Made by a program: the position numbers and the translations under genes. DNA of 20,142 nucleotides from a virus, in the IMG/VR virus record IMGVR_UViG_3300024353_000029, positions 1-20,142 of that record, one strand, 5' to 3'. The notes under the pieces were generated by a model that was given only the letters and a program-made list of their open reading frames with translations, did not search any database and was not told where the DNA came from. Shown here one piece after another: positions 19,931-20,142 of the stretch (positions within the stretch are counted from its first letter, which is position 1; the number at the start of each line of letters is the position of its first letter).

Positions 19931-20131
19931 TTATATTTTTTTCTCCTTCGCCGGCAGGATCTCGGCCGGCACCTTGCCTACTAAATTGACCCCGGACTGC
20001 AGGAAGACGTCTATGAGCTCCGTTTTCTTGCAGCTGCTAAATTTCCCGGGCTTCTTCTTTAGCGTTTTGACCATATAATCCTGGACCTTCTTGCTCTTGA
20101 AGATCCCGGACTTCTCTCCGAACTCGAGCAT
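19931..20131 (-). CDS. Unknown small protein, possibly partial at window edge
   Basis: The frame from ATG 20131 gives 66 residues: MLEFGEKSGIFKSKK, a Lys-rich middle, then KKTELIDVFLQSGVNLVGKV and a short polar end. The frame stays open to the right edge of the window (three more codons), so the true start may lie outside. GGGGA just before the ATG could serve as a ribosome site. No motif recognised. Confidence 0.5.
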   Translation of the reverse strand: MLEFGEKSGIFKSKKVQDYMVKTLKKKPGKFSSCKKTELIDVFLQSGVNLVGKVPAEILPAKEKKI

Positions 20132-20142
20132 TTCCCCGATCG

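Noticed and set aside
1-20142. tRNA genes, CRISPR arrays, insertion sequences, integrase or attachment site
   Set aside because: Looked for on both strands; no cloverleaf, regular spaced repeats, transposase or recombinase motifs were seen.

Overview
This window is a stretch of a tailed double-stranded DNA phage (or prophage) genome with a HK97-type siphovirus layout. Almost every gene lies on the minus strand and reads from high to low coordinates. The packing is very dense, with many 4-bp ATGA or TAATG stop/start overlaps and no gene-free stretch longer than about 100 bp. No tRNA, rRNA, integrase, insertion sequence or CRISPR array was seen. The host cannot be named. A T7-lysozyme-type amidase next to a membrane-anchored coiled-coil (spanin-like) protein hints at a diderm host, but this is only an inference.

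Reading in the direction of transcription: (1) 20142-17826 holds small accessory genes (zinc ribbon, degenerate FCS-type zinc finger, PD-(D/E)XK-like nuclease fold, MazG-like protein, unknowns), including two very short ORFs of 26 and 21 codons. (2) 17727-16020 is a lysis-type cassette: amidase endolysin, a two-TM coiled-coil protein, a two-TM holin candidate and a one-TM protein. (3) 16023-14818 encodes a ParB-like domain fused to a PAPS-reductase-type (CysH/IbrA-like) PP-loop domain. (4) 14044-14860 is the only plus-strand island: an unknown 126-aa protein and a DUF523/TudS-type iron-sulfur protein, convergent with and overlapping the ParB-CysH gene. (5) 13963-9861 holds small and large terminase, portal and minor head protein. 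(6) 9858-5492 holds two further structural genes (one with a 20-residue glycine-rich repeat array), a prohead protease with a long extra C-terminal region, the major capsid protein and two small capsid-adjacent genes. (7) 5428-3716 is the connector set: gp6-like, head-tail adaptor, gp10-like, tail completion. (8) 3713-1 holds an unknown gene, the tail tube protein, a small structural protein, the G/GT tail chaperone pair made by a -1 frameshift, and the N-terminal 635 residues of the tape measure protein, which runs off the left edge.

The virion genes follow the standard assembly logic: terminase fills a protease-matured HK97 capsid through the portal, connectors join it to a tail built from the tube protein on the tape measure with the G/GT chaperones. 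Hairpins follow the capsid-proximal genes and the tail tube gene and may step down downstream expression. The most interesting non-structural locus is the ParB-CysH fusion facing a DUF523 protein: both families are linked to sulfur or Fe-S chemistry, and they sit between the lysis and packaging modules.
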